Origin: an uncultured Schlesneria sp.
Lineage (GTDB): Bacteria; Planctomycetota; Planctomycetia; Planctomycetales; Planctomycetaceae
Length of the DNA stretch: 64,000 nt
NCBI GenBank assembly: GCA_903871875.1
Contig: CAIQIR010000055.1
Span: 17,247-81,246 of the forward strand
Reading direction: 5' to 3'
Shown: positions 37,624-46,924 of the stretch, in pieces
Layout of the letters: each line of letters starts with the position of its first letter
Position numbering within the stretch: the first letter of the stretch is position 1
Notes under the pieces: generated by a model
The model's database searches: none
The model's input: the letters and a program-made list of their open reading frames with translations, nothing else
What the model was told of the DNA's origin: nothing
Made by a program: the position numbers and the translations under genes

Positions 37624-40600
37624 TCAAGAATAAGGATTGTCACCGCGATTCAGTCGTCGACCCGGGATGCCTGTCCATGAGGTATTGGCAGGAAGCGTTT
37701 CACCCTTCATGACAAGTGAGAGATCCCCGACGGATGCATCTGACCCCAATTCACTGTCATAAAGAACCAGCGACATCGCGCCGAGACTGCATCCGTCGCC
37801 GACTTTGATCGCCGACATCTTCATGACCCGGTCTTCAAACAGATGCGTCTGAAGTGTGCAGTCGAGATTGATGGCGACATCGTTTCCGATCTGGACGAGA
37901 TCGAACTCCGTGAGTTCGGTGGTGTCCAGATAGACCCTCTTGCCAATTTTGGCTCCCAAAAGACGGAAGAACCAACAAATGTGCGGTGTACCGGCGAGCA
38001 AATCGAGAAAAAATGGCGAGGCAAAATTGTCGAGCAGTGATGTGACAACTTCCGTCCGCCACACGAAGGGACTCCAGAGGGGACGCTCGCAAGGGCGATA
38101 ACGGCCGATCAGAACCCATTTGAAACCGACCATCACCAGCGCCGCCGCGTTTCCGGTAATCACATACAGCAACGGAAACAGCACGACGATCTGCCAAAGT
38201 GGCATCGCGTCCCGCATCAACAAAATTGCGGACAACAATACGTTGGTGAATATGATGAATAACGTGGACGGCAGTGTGATCCGAAAGAATTCAATCAATA
38301 ACCGTTGAGCTACTAACCACGAGGTGGGACGAAACGTTTCTTCCTCAGTGAATTCAGTACTCGTTTGCCGTTGCGGCAGGAAGAAAGAGGGGGAGCCAAG
38401 CCACGACGAACCATCGGCCATGTCCGTCGTTGGCGGAACGGAAAGACATCCGATCAAACTGTTATTCGGAATCGTCGCACCAATCGGAACCAGTGCACTA
38501 TTGCCAATAAATGTCCGTTGGCCAATGTACGTATTGTCGATCGTCATGGTGCCATTTTGCACGCGGGCCGCTCCCAGCGACACTGCGTCAGCGACGAAAC
38601 TTTCATCGCCCACGTAAAGACAATCGGGCGAGACAAACGAAGCGGTTGAGATCTCGGTTCGACGACCGATCTTCGCTCCCAGCAAGCGATACCAGGGGGC
38701 CAGATAGAGTGTCGAGTAGAGCGGGCCGATCACATCCAGACTGAGATGCAACAAACGATCGACAAACCATTTCCGAAAATAGAAGCTGTGATGCAGGGGG
38801 TACGTACCAGGACGGACCCGCCCTAGCAATAGCCACTTCACCGCGACAATCTCACAGCTGATCAGAAAAACAAACGATGTGGCAACAAACGGTGCAAGGA
38901 CCAGATAAGAGTAATGCTCATCGAGATAGTTCAAATGAGCCATCACAACCATGCCGGGGAAAAAAGCAACCATGGGCAACAGAGGAAAAACCAGGATGCC
39001 AGCAACATACAGCCAACCATACGCGAAGCGACGCCAGAACGAGGGCTTCGCCACCGTTGGTGACGGCGACCAGTCGGCGGGCTTTTCAACGGGCCGCGCT
39101 GGCGAACCTTTCCAGGATTGACCGGTTGGAATTGTGTCATCAGAGCACAGCAGGGAAAGGTCGTCCAGTTCCGAATCGTCCGACATTCGCGCACCTGGCC
39201 GTAGCACGGTGCGCGTTCCCACATAACATCGCTGGCCAATTTCGATCGGTCCGAGAATTAGCCAACCGTTTTCCACCGTCGCACAGGTGAAGTGCGAATC
39301 GGCTCCTAAACAGGTGTCGTCACCGATTGTTAATAAATCGTAGGCCTGCCCACCATCATTCCCGAGATAGACGTTGGATCCAATCCGCGATCCCATCAGA
39401 CGATAATAACAAGTCAGCAGCGGAGTTCCGGTCAAATAACTGGTGGGCACGATATTGCGAATCGCCTGGACGAACCACCAACGAAGAAAATAGGTTCCCC
39501 ACAGGGGGTATCGCCCCGGTTTGATGCGGCCAATCACAACCCATTTCACGACAATCGAGAACGCCAACATGACGGGATAGAGCACGATGAGTGTTGCCAG
39601 CGATAGCAAGACCGCTTCAAAACCGGGATATCCGTCATCGAGTAGAAAGGTATAGGTCAGGTACGGCGCCAGCCACTGCAACGAGAAAAAGCCGACGATG
39701 AAGTACAGCCCCACCGTTTGGACAACCGAGCACCAGGCGTGTCGCCGCGAAGATTTTCGCTGCTTTTCATCATTTACCGGAACATTCGTTGTGGCCTCAG
39801 CCGATGTCGGGGCACCATGCCGGACGCGCAGGACCGTTGCCAATTGTGCGATCGTCGGATGCTGATAAACGTCAAGCATCGAGATGTCTGCAAATTCGGG
39901 AAATCGCCGTAATGACGACACCATCCTCGCGGCCAGTAAGGAATGTCCACCCAGATCCATGAAGAAGTCCTCATCTGGACCGATCGTGCTCGACGAAAAG
40001 ACCTCACTCCAGGTCAGCGACAATTGCCGCTCGAAATTATTCTGGGGGATCCAGTCGTTTGCGGCGTCACGGGTTGGCCTGATCGCTCGAGAGCGAGGAG
40101 CAGGCAATTGCTTGCGGTTGACTTTGCCGCTGGTCAATGTGGGCAATGATTCGATCGATTCGAACAGCGATGGAATCATGTAAACCGGCAGTGTCTCTCG
40201 AAGGTGGTGGCGCAACTGGTCTTCGTCAAATTCTTCAGCCGTTCGAGAGACCAGGTAGGCAATTAACTGCTGGACGCCGAGTGCATCTTCTCGTACCGTA
40301 ACTGCGGCGGCGCGAACGCCTGGGCATCGCAGTAGTTCCGATTCAATCTCGGAAAGTTCAATGCGAAATCCTCGCAATTTGATCTGGCCGTCGGCTCGCC
40401 CGAGAAACTCCAACTGTCCGCCAACTGTCCAGCGTGCCAGATCCCCGGTCCGGTACAGCCGGCGAGATTGCTCACCCGAAGCGAAAGTGGAGTTGAAAAC
40501 GAAACGCTCTCGCGTCAAGTCGTCTCGTCCGACATACCCGCGCGCAAGACCAGCCCCACCGAGATAGAGTTCACCCGTTTCACCAGATGGCAACTCGTGG

Positions 40601-41637
40601 CCTTCTGCGTCCATTACGAAAGCGGAATAGCCGGGCAACGGTTCACCGATTGTCACCGGTTTTGCTCGATCGCATTCGGTCCAGGTCGCAATGACCGTCG
40701 CTTCCGTTGGGCCATAAGTGTTGAACATCCGCCGGCCCGGCACACACCATCGAGCAACAAGGTCGGGTGAACAGGCTTCACCACCCACAATCAAAATACG
40801 GACGGTGGGTAATTCCCCTTCCATCATCGCGAGAAGTGTCGGAACGCACGAAAGAATCGTGATACCCAATTCGGTCAATTGACGGGGCAGGTCTGGCCCA
40901 GCGTGGACCATTTCGGAGGTTGCCGCCACAAGCGTCGCACCGCCGCACCAGGCCAACCACAACTCTTCAACCGACGCGTCAAACGCGATCGAGAATCCCT
41001 GGTAGACGCGATCATCGGGCCGAATTGCGAAACGCGCCGCTTCGGTGCGGGCCAGATGAACGGCATTACGGTGCTCGATTTGCACGCCCTTTGGCTTGCC
41101 GGTCGAGCCAGATGTATAAATGACGTAACAGAGATTTTCCGGTGTCGATTCGATTCCACCGTCAGGCAAACGATCTGGTAATTGCAAAGCGATCGTTGGC
41201 CAATCGTTGTCGATGAAAACGACTTGCCCATCAAAGCCGGCCAGCTGATCCGCATACTCAAGTGTCGAGATCACGATTCTGCTGCCAGAATCTGACAGAA
41301 TATAAGTGACGCGATCCGTCGGGTATTCGGCATCGAGTGGAACATACGCGCCGCCCGCTTTCAGAATCCCCATCAAGGCCACATAAACATCTGCGGAACG
41401 TGGTAGCCAAAAGGCAACGCTCGCTTCAGGACCGACACCCAGCGAGCGAAGGTATCGCGCCAGTTGATTCGCGGCCTCGTCCAAGGCGAGGTAGGTCATT
41501 CGGAATGAGCCACATTCGACGGCAATACTCTCTGGATGAAGGTCGACCTGAGCTTCGAACAGATGTTGTAATTGTGGGACGCGTTGCAATCCCCGTTCGT
41601 TGAGTGACGAACGGGACACTTCGAGAGCGACAGGCAT
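37624..41637 (-). CDS. Pls/PosA-type non-ribosomal peptide synthetase, poly-amino-acid-synthetase-like
   Basis: About 1337 residues. The N-terminal half is one adenylation domain with A3 YTSGSTGKPKGV (about 174-185), A5 NTYGPTEATV, A7 YRTGDLARW, A8 LRGFRIELSEIE and A10 TSGKVNRKQLP; a carrier domain follows (DLGGHSLLAARM). There is no condensation or thioesterase domain. The second half alternates membrane helices with three left-handed helix or hexapeptide-like units (e.g. LLGAKIGRRTEISTASFVSPDCLYVGDESF), giving six or so helices. This is the architecture of epsilon-poly-L-lysine synthetase, in which the C-terminal units condense activated amino acids. By hand alignment to GrsA the pocket residues are D A E S I G T V I K. 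ATG 41637 has AGGAAGG. Confidence 0.88.
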   Translation of the reverse strand: MPVALEVSRSSLNERGLQRVPQLQHLFEAQVDLHPESIAVECGSFRMTYLALDEAANQLARYLRSLGVGPEASVAFWLPRSADVYVALMGILKAGGAYVPLDAEYPTDRVTYILSDSGSRIVISTLEYADQLAGFDGQVVFIDNDWPTIALQLPDRLPDGGIESTPENLCYVIYTSGSTGKPKGVQIEHRNAVHLARTEAARFAIRPDDRVYQGFSIAFDASVEELWLAWCGGATLVAATSEMVHAGPDLPRQLTELGITILSCVPTLLAMMEGELPTVRILIVGGEACSPDLVARWCVPGRRMFNTYGPTEATVIATWTECDRAKPVTIGEPLPGYSAFVMDAEGHELPSGETGELYLGGAGLARGYVGRDDLTRERFVFNSTFASGEQSRRLYRTGDLARWTVGGQLEFLGRADGQIKLRGFRIELSEIESELLRCPGVRAAAVTVREDALGVQQLIAYLVSRTAEEFDEDQLRHHLRETLPVYMIPSLFESIESLPTLTSGKVNRKQLPAPRSRAIRPTRDAANDWIPQNNFERQLSLTWSEVFSSSTIGPDEDFFMDLGGHSLLAARMVSSLRRFPEFADISMLDVYQHPTIAQLATVLRVRHGAPTSAEATTNVPVNDEKQRKSSRRHAWCSVVQTVGLYFIVGFFSLQWLAPYLTYTFLLDDGYPGFEAVLLSLATLIVLYPVMLAFSIVVKWVVIGRIKPGRYPLWGTYFLRWWFVQAIRNIVPTSYLTGTPLLTCYYRLMGSRIGSNVYLGNDGGQAYDLLTIGDDTCLGADSHFTCATVENGWLILGPIEIGQRCYVGTRTVLRPGARMSDDSELDDLSLLCSDDTIPTGQSWKGSPARPVEKPADWSPSPTVAKPSFWRRFAYGWLYVAGILVFPLLPMVAFFPGMVVMAHLNYLDEHYSYLVLAPFVATSFVFLISCEIVAVKWLLLGRVRPGTYPLHHSFYFRKWFVDRLLHLSLDVIGPLYSTLYLAPWYRLLGAKIGRRTEISTASFVSPDCLYVGDESFVADAVSLGAARVQNGTMTIDNTYIGQRTFIGNSALVPIGATIPNNSLIGCLSVPPTTDMADGSSWLGSPSFFLPQRQTSTEFTEEETFRPTSWLVAQRLLIEFFRITLPSTLFIIFTNVLLSAILLMRDAMPLWQIVVLFPLLYVITGNAAALVMVGFKWVLIGRYRPCERPLWSPFVWRTEVVTSLLDNFASPFFLDLLAGTPHICWFFRLLGAKIGKRVYLDTTELTEFDLVQIGNDVAINLDCTLQTHLFEDRVMKMSAIKVGDGCSLGAMSLVLYDSELGSDASVGDLSLVMKGETLPANTSWTGIPGRRLNRGDNPYS

Positions 41638-41761
41638 GAGAAGGCCTTCCTGGCGATTTGCCCGGTTCAATAGACATGGCGATCAGAGGTTATGAGATCC
41701 TTCTCAAGCGAGCTATATGAGATTGTACGCTCATTTATAGAGAGGGAGGGTTATTTAATGG

Positions 41762-41785
41762 GCATCAGAGAGGGTCTTCTGATGC
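41762..41785. promoter_or_regulatory. Hairpin upstream of the Pls-like gene
   Basis: Perfect eight-base inverted repeat GCATCAGA / TCTGATGC with an eight-base spacer, about 125 bases before the Pls-like start. It could be an operator or a leader stem. Confidence 0.4.
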
Positions 41786-42281
41786 ACCTGATTCGACGGA
41801 GGCCAAACGCAGAAGAAGACGATGTCACATCTCTGATCGATTCCTGAGCGATCGGAAATGCGTCAGAACTCCCCTCCCAATCGGCGACAAACGTTTCCAC
41901 CGAATTTCAATTCCAATACACAACCGCGTTGGAGTCGAAATCGACGATATGCCGAATGATCCCCTCTCGAAGCATTAACGGCTTCTTGGGTCACATCGAC
42001 GGTTGTAAGGAACGATGGCCAACACCAAAAAAGCCCTGTTTTTCTTGGTAAAATTTCCACCCGAGGTCACTTAGCAGATCTTAATTGCTGCAAACTGTTC
42101 GGATTTTGGAAGTTTCTTCGCCAGCCCCAAAATTGCGATCCACAACACGCCCCAGAAAACTCCGGAAAACACGAGCCGAGTGAAGAAATTCACAATTTTT
42201 TCGCAAGGAAATAAGTCGCTGTTCGACTTCGACTTAGGCCGGTTGTACGGGTCCTGACGACAGCAGTTTGGATTCAGACTG

Positions 42282-42310
42282 TTGACTTTCCGAGCCGTGA
42301 TTTTTATTGT
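42282..42310 (+). promoter_or_regulatory. Candidate promoter upstream of nrdJ
   Basis: TTGACT (42282-42287), a 17-base spacer and TATTGT (42305-42310). A second candidate, a perfect TTGACA at 42384-42389 with TACATC 17 bases on, lies closer to the gene. Either would give a leader containing the hairpin at 42436-42459. Confidence 0.4.
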
Positions 42311-42435
42311 GGCTTTCCTACAGCCGTTACCACATGTAGCGTCAAATACACATCAGAACCGCTACCCGTTGTGTCGATAAGGATTGACATCTACACCGGT
42401 GGATTCTACATCTGAAAATGGATTCTTCATGCCAT

Positions 42436-42459
42436 CTGCCAGGCTTTGGCAGTTTTTTT
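42436..42459 (+). terminator. Terminator-like hairpin in the nrdJ leader
   Basis: CTGCCA (42436-42441) pairs perfectly with TGGCAG (42447-42452) across a five-base loop and is followed directly by seven T (42453-42459). It lies 25 bases before the nrdJ start codon on the same strand, the layout of an attenuator rather than of an ordinary gene end. Confidence 0.7.
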
Positions 42460-42483
42460 GACTCTGGAAATCGAGGAGTGTGC

Positions 42484-45400
42484 ATGATGCACCAGTCCAA
42501 TGGAATGACTTCGTCCGGATCCACCACGGCCACGACGACTGCTCCCGGCGGTCAGGGTCTGTCAGGGCGACAACTGCCCGAGACGCGTGCCATGTCGGTT
42601 CCCCCCCGTTTCTGTCCCGCCGATACTGATCCGTTCGCCACAGTCGAATGGGATTACCGTACTGCCGCCATTAAAGATGAAAATGGAAAGGTTCTGTTCG
42701 AGCAAACCAATTGCGAGATTCCAGCCTCTTGGAGCCCATTGGCGACTAACGTCGTGGTCTCGAAGTATTTCTACGGCGAGCATGGAACACCTGAACGGGA
42801 GACCAGTGTAAAACAGGTCATCCACCGAGTTGCCCGTACAATCGCAGACTGGGGTATTGCCGGAGGCTACTTTGCCAGCCGTGAGGACGGTGAGAATTTT
42901 TACCGTGACCTGGCTTGGATGTGCCTGCATCAGTATGGCTCGTTCAATTCCCCGGTGTGGTTCAACGTCGGGCTGTATCACCAATACGGAGTGAAGGGTG
43001 CCCGCGGCAACTACCACTTCAATCCTGCGACGCAGGAAATTGAGCGGCCCGCGACGTCATACGAGCTTCCGCAAGCGTCGGCCTGCTTTATTCAGGCAGT
43101 CGATGACAACATGGAAGACATCATGCGTCTGGCGACCAGCGAGGCGATGCTGTTCAAGTTCGGTTCGGGCACCGGTACCGACCTCTCAACGATTCGGGGA
43201 TCGAAAGAAAAACTGTCGGGCGGCGGAACCCCCTCTGGCCCGCTGTCGTTTATGCGAGTTTACGATCAAATTGCCGCTGTGGTGAAATCGGGTGGTAAGA
43301 CCCGCCGGGCTGCGAAGATGCAGTCTCTTAAAGACTGGCATCCCGATATTCTGGAATTCATCCAGTGCAAGAACAAAGAAGAAAAGAAAGCTCGAGTTCT
43401 GATCGACAGTGGTGAATACGATGCCAACTTCAATGGCGAAGCGTATTCATCAATCATGTTCCAGAACGCCAATCTTTCTGTTCGTTTGAGCGACGAGTTC
43501 ATGCGAGCTGTTGAGGAAGGCAAGAAGTGGAAAACACGCTGGGTTACCGACCCCTCCAAGAATGGCCCCGAATACGACGCTAAATACGTGCTTCGCCAAA
43601 TGGCCGAGGGAGCCTGGGCCTGCGGTGATCCGGGTGTTCAGTACGACACCACGATCAACAAATGGCACACCTGTCCAAATTCGGGCCGCATCAATGCATC
43701 GAACCCGTGCTCGGAATACATGTTCCTAGATGACACGGCTTGTAACCTGTCGAGCCTTAACCTTCGCAAGTTCCAGCGACCCGAGGGCGGTTTCGACGTC
43801 GAACGATTCCGGTCAGCAGCGTCTGTTTTTATCACGGCACAAGAGATTCTGGTCGACAACGCCAGCTATCCAACTCCCGCGATCGCCAAGAACAGCCACC
43901 TGTACCGACCGCTCGGTTTGGGCTACGCCAATCTCGGTAGTTTGTTGATGTCGATGGGGATTCCCTACGATAGCGACGCCGGTCGTGGGATCGCCGGAGC
44001 GATTACGGCCCTGCTCACCGGTCAAGGTTATCTGACATCCAGCCGCATCGCCGGATACCTAGGCCCGTTCGCCGGGTATAAAGAAAACGCCGAACCGATG
44101 TTGCGCGTGATGCGTATGCACCGAGATGCGGTAGACCGTATTGATGCGACATGCCCAGAATATCTTCGCAACGCCGCCGGCAAGGTCTGGGACGAATGCG
44201 TGGATTCAGGGCGACAGTATGGTTATCGCAACGCTCAGGCTACGGTGTTGGCACCGACCGGAACCATTGCCTTCATGATGGATTGCGACACAACGGGTAT
44301 CGAACCCGATATCGCTCTCGTCAAATACAAGCAATTGGCCGGAGGTGGCATGATGAAGATCGTGAATCGCACGGTTCCACTGGCGCTCAAGACGCTCGGC
44401 TATGACTCGCCGGAAATCGAACGGATCGTCAAGCACATTGAAGATTCGGAAACGATCGAAGGTGCTGCTGATTTGAAGGCCGACCATGTCAGTGTCTTCG
44501 ATTGTGCATTCAAGGCCAATAATGGCACGCGAACGATCCACTGGAAAGCACACATCAAGATGATGGCAGCCGCCCAGCCGTTCTTGTCGGGGGCGATTTC
44601 GAAGACCGTGAATATGCCCACGGACAGTACGGCCGACGACATTGAAAAGGCCTATTTTGAAGGCTGGCGTCTCGGCCTGAAAGCTCTCGCAATCTACCGC
44701 GACGGCTCCAAGCAAAGTCAGCCGTTGTCAACGACGAAAGAAGGCGATCGCAAGAAGGGCGGATCCGGCGGCGACCGACCGGCTCGCCGACGTCTCCCAC
44801 CGACTCGCAATTCGCTGACGCATAAGTTCTCGGTGGGTGGCCATGAAGGCTATATCACGGTGGGTTTGTTCGAAGACGGCACGCCCGGCGAATTGTTCAT
44901 CAGCATGGCAAAGGAAGGCAGCACCATCGGTGGGCTGATGGACGTCATCGGCACCGAAACCTCGATGGGCCTGCAATATGGGGTGCCACTCGAAGTTCTG
45001 GTGGAAAAGTTCTCGCACTCGCGATTTGAACCGAGTGGTTGGACGCCAAATCCTGAAATTCCGAATGCCAAAAGTGTGGTGGACTACATCTTCCGCTGGC
45101 TCGGCATTCAGTTCCTTCCCGGTTTCCGCGAAGCCAATGCACCGAAGCGTGCAGAGACTTCGGTATTCGGCGATAGTGAGGACGCCGGCGAAAGTCATCG
45201 TCTGGCCGAAGTCGCTTTGATCAAGGCTATGCCTGCGACTTCGGCCCCCTCGACGAACGGCCAGACCAATAATGGGAACGGCACCAATGGTCACCATGGC
45301 TCGAACGGGAAAACACCCACAGTGATCGCTCAGCGAATGACGTCATCACTGAAAGTACTGCAGACGACAGTCACTTCATTGGAAGCGACGGCAACCCGTA

Positions 45401-45522
45401 ACCAACAGTTTGCCAAGTTCCAATCAGATGCCCCCAGTTGCAGCAACTGTGGAGCAATTACCGTTCGCAACGGCAACTGTTACTTGTGCCACAACTGTGG
45501 AACCAGTCACGGCTGCAGTTAG
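42484..45522 (+). CDS. nrdJ: Adenosylcobalamin-dependent ribonucleotide reductase, class II
   Basis: About 1012 residues. Reduces ribonucleotides to deoxyribonucleotides using B12. N-terminal ATP-cone-free core: EWDYRTAAIKDENGKVLFEQ, QYGSFNSPVWFNVG, TDLSTIRGSKE, SGGGTPSGPLSFMRVYDQ, the radical/substrate region NPCSEYMFLDDTACNLSSLNL and TGTIAFMMDCDTTGIEPDIALVKYK. The C-terminus has the cysteine-rich SNCGAITVRNGNCYLCHNCG, a zinc-like and disulfide-relay tail seen in long NrdJ proteins. Start: ATG pairs at 42484/42487 with GAGGAG upstream, preferred to 42418, which would put the leader hairpin inside the coding region. No other reductase gene lies in the window. Confidence 0.94.
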   Translation: MMHQSNGMTSSGSTTATTTAPGGQGLSGRQLPETRAMSVPPRFCPADTDPFATVEWDYRTAAIKDENGKVLFEQTNCEIPASWSPLATNVVVSKYFYGEHGTPERETSVKQVIHRVARTIADWGIAGGYFASREDGENFYRDLAWMCLHQYGSFNSPVWFNVGLYHQYGVKGARGNYHFNPATQEIERPATSYELPQASACFIQAVDDNMEDIMRLATSEAMLFKFGSGTGTDLSTIRGSKEKLSGGGTPSGPLSFMRVYDQIAAVVKSGGKTRRAAKMQSLKDWHPDILEFIQCKNKEEKKARVLIDSGEYDANFNGEAYSSIMFQNANLSVRLSDEFMRAVEEGKKWKTRWVTDPSKNGPEYDAKYVLRQMAEGAWACGDPGVQYDTTINKWHTCPNSGRINASNPCSEYMFLDDTACNLSSLNLRKFQRPEGGFDVERFRSAASVFITAQEILVDNASYPTPAIAKNSHLYRPLGLGYANLGSLLMSMGIPYDSDAGRGIAGAITALLTGQGYLTSSRIAGYLGPFAGYKENAEPMLRVMRMHRDAVDRIDATCPEYLRNAAGKVWDECVDSGRQYGYRNAQATVLAPTGTIAFMMDCDTTGIEPDIALVKYKQLAGGGMMKIVNRTVPLALKTLGYDSPEIERIVKHIEDSETIEGAADLKADHVSVFDCAFKANNGTRTIHWKAHIKMMAAAQPFLSGAISKTVNMPTDSTADDIEKAYFEGWRLGLKALAIYRDGSKQSQPLSTTKEGDRKKGGSGGDRPARRRLPPTRNSLTHKFSVGGHEGYITVGLFEDGTPGELFISMAKEGSTIGGLMDVIGTETSMGLQYGVPLEVLVEKFSHSRFEPSGWTPNPEIPNAKSVVDYIFRWLGIQFLPGFREANAPKRAETSVFGDSEDAGESHRLAEVALIKAMPATSAPSTNGQTNNGNGTNGHHGSNGKTPTVIAQRMTSSLKVLQTTVTSLEATATRNQQFAKFQSDAPSCSNCGAITVRNGNCYLCHNCGTSHGCS

Positions 45523-45537
45523 TTAAACCGGTTGATT

Positions 45538-45572
45538 GAAAGCCCTGCCTGTCTTGGTTGGGTAGGGCTTTC
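45538..45572 (+). terminator. Hairpin just after nrdJ
   Basis: GAAAGCCCTGCC (45538-45549) pairs with GGGTAGGGCTTTC (45560-45572) with one wobble, 15 bases past the nrdJ stop. It has no T run, so it may protect the 3' end or act with the terminator downstream. Confidence 0.5.
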
Positions 45573-45652
45573 GAGAGACGTAAACCATTGCTTAACAGAA
45601 AGATTCCGACCGCCGAGAGCTGATGGATCGGTGCATAACGCGGTACTCGGGA

Positions 45653-45689
45653 CGCCCCGGTTCATTGGATATTGAACCGGGGCGTTTTT
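45653..45689 (+). terminator. Strong intrinsic terminator
   Basis: Perfect 12-base stem CGCCCCGGTTCA (45653-45664) and TGAACCGGGGCG (45673-45684) with an eight-base loop, followed by TTTTT at 45685-45689 and GTTTT. It ends the nrdJ transcript. Confidence 0.9.
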
Positions 45690-45929
45690 GTTTTCACGGA
45701 CGATTTCCCGAGACTGGCGGCAGATCCCGCCGAATTTGGGCAAATTCATCAAAAGTGATCCCCAAGTATCGTTCCGCCGCCGACTTCGTATTGACGAGAC
45801 TTCGGCGCTGTGCAGAATACCGACGCGTCCTCATCCGCCAATCGTGAACCGTGGAGTCGGTTTGCACGACGGATGCGACAACACAACTGAAATTCCGTCC
45901 GTTCGGCCACGCAAAGGAGTGCATCAGCC
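45690..45929. other. Gap before skp
   Basis: With the terminator region this makes about 400 bases between nrdJ and skp. The last 240 bases should hold the skp promoter. Frames on both strands here have no ribosome sites or family resemblance. Confidence 0.4.
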
Positions 45930-46625
45930 GTGAAGAAAGTTATCGTTTCCGCATCCGCAATCGCCCTGTTGGCTGGTGTGCTCTCGCTCACGCGGGATGC
46001 CTGGAGTCAACAAGAAAAGGGCGCCTCTCCGAGCATCCCTCACAAGGTTGGCCTGATTGACATGGCCTACGTCTTCAAGAACTACAAAAAGTTCGAGACG
46101 CTTCGAGAAGACCTGAAGGTGGAAATCGCTGCCAGCGAAGAAAAAGCCAAGTTGATGCAGCAGGACACTCAAACCCTGCAAGCGCAGCTGAAGACCTTCA
46201 CGGAAGGCAGCACAGAATACGCCAAGATCGAAAAACAACTGGTCCAGAAAGCGGCCGACTTCGAAGGCTTTCGTCGCCAGATGTCGCGTGAATTCCTGAA
46301 AAAGGAATCACAGATTTATCTGCAGGTCTATAATGAAGTCTCGACGATGGTCACGAAGTACGCCGAGCACTTCAAGTACACGCTCGTGATGCGGTTCAAC
46401 CGGGAAGATCTAGATACCGAGAATCCCGCGCAACTGCTGCAAGGCATGAACCGCCAAGTCGTTTACTACCGCGCTGACGACGATATCACCGAACAAATCC
46501 TCGCCGAACTCAACAAGCGGATCGAGAAATCTGGCGGAGCCAAGCCAAAGACGGAACGCGCAACTGATTCAGCGGATCGTCCAGAACGTGAAGCGACGAA
46601 GCCCTCGCGAGCATCTAAGAACTAA
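45930..46625 (+). CDS. skp: OmpH/Skp-family periplasmic chaperone
   Basis: 231 residues. GTG start at 45930; signal peptide (VIVSASAIALLAGVLSLTRDAWSQ). The mature part opens with VGLIDMAYVFKNYKKFETLREDLKVEI and continues as a long charged coiled coil (EKAKLMQQDTQTLQAQLKTF; YAKIEKQLVQKAADFEGFRRQM), the Skp jellyfish-tentacle pattern. Skp carries unfolded outer-membrane proteins across the periplasm. C-terminal extension is Lys/Glu/Ser-rich. Its place before lpxC and lpxA matches the envelope clusters of many Gram-negative bacteria. Confidence 0.85.
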   Translation: MKKVIVSASAIALLAGVLSLTRDAWSQQEKGASPSIPHKVGLIDMAYVFKNYKKFETLREDLKVEIAASEEKAKLMQQDTQTLQAQLKTFTEGSTEYAKIEKQLVQKAADFEGFRRQMSREFLKKESQIYLQVYNEVSTMVTKYAEHFKYTLVMRFNREDLDTENPAQLLQGMNRQVVYYRADDDITEQILAELNKRIEKSGGAKPKTERATDSADRPEREATKPSRASKN

Positions 46626-46654
46626 CGTGAATCTCTGTTCTTGAGCAAATCCCC

Positions 46655-46690
46655 ATTGGCCAATCCATTGGCCAATCCGTTGGCCAGTGG
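46655..46690 (+). repeat. Three tandem 12-base palindromic repeats
   Basis: ATTGGCCAATCC at 46655-46666, an identical copy at 46667-46678 and a variant GTTGGCCAGTGG at 46679-46690. Each unit contains the palindrome TTGGCCAA or its variant. They lie in the 300-base gap between skp and lpxC. Confidence 0.8.
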
Positions 46691-46924
46691 GGCCGCTCAT
46701 AGAACAACGACTGGGAAAGGTACTGCGGAGCCAAGCTGCAGATTCGCTTCTCCAAAATTCCTCTCATTGCCGCGAGACGAATCGTTCCACGCCGACTCTG
46801 GAGGTCATCCGGGGACGACCCCTGTTCCCTCTGCTCAAGATCGCGATTTCACAGGTCCGTGGCCGCTCATCACGGTGTGCTTGACCAAGCCACCTGGTCG
46901 TGACGACTCGCAGGGAAGCGACTC

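Larger units (their letters stand above)
41671..42483. other. Divergent regulatory region Pls-like / nrdJ
   Basis: About 800 bases without a gene. It holds a palindrome near the Pls side (41762-41785), an A/T-rich stretch around 42190-42220, two candidate promoters toward nrdJ (42282-42310, 42384-42412) and a terminator-like hairpin (42436-42459). No cobalamin-riboswitch box (GCCACTG) or NrdR-box pair was recognised. Confidence 0.6.

Noticed and set aside
42240..42480. Cobalamin riboswitch upstream of nrdJ
   Set aside because: No B12 box (GCCACTG) or other conserved core was found by eye, so only the terminator-like hairpin is claimed. A covariance-model scan would decide.
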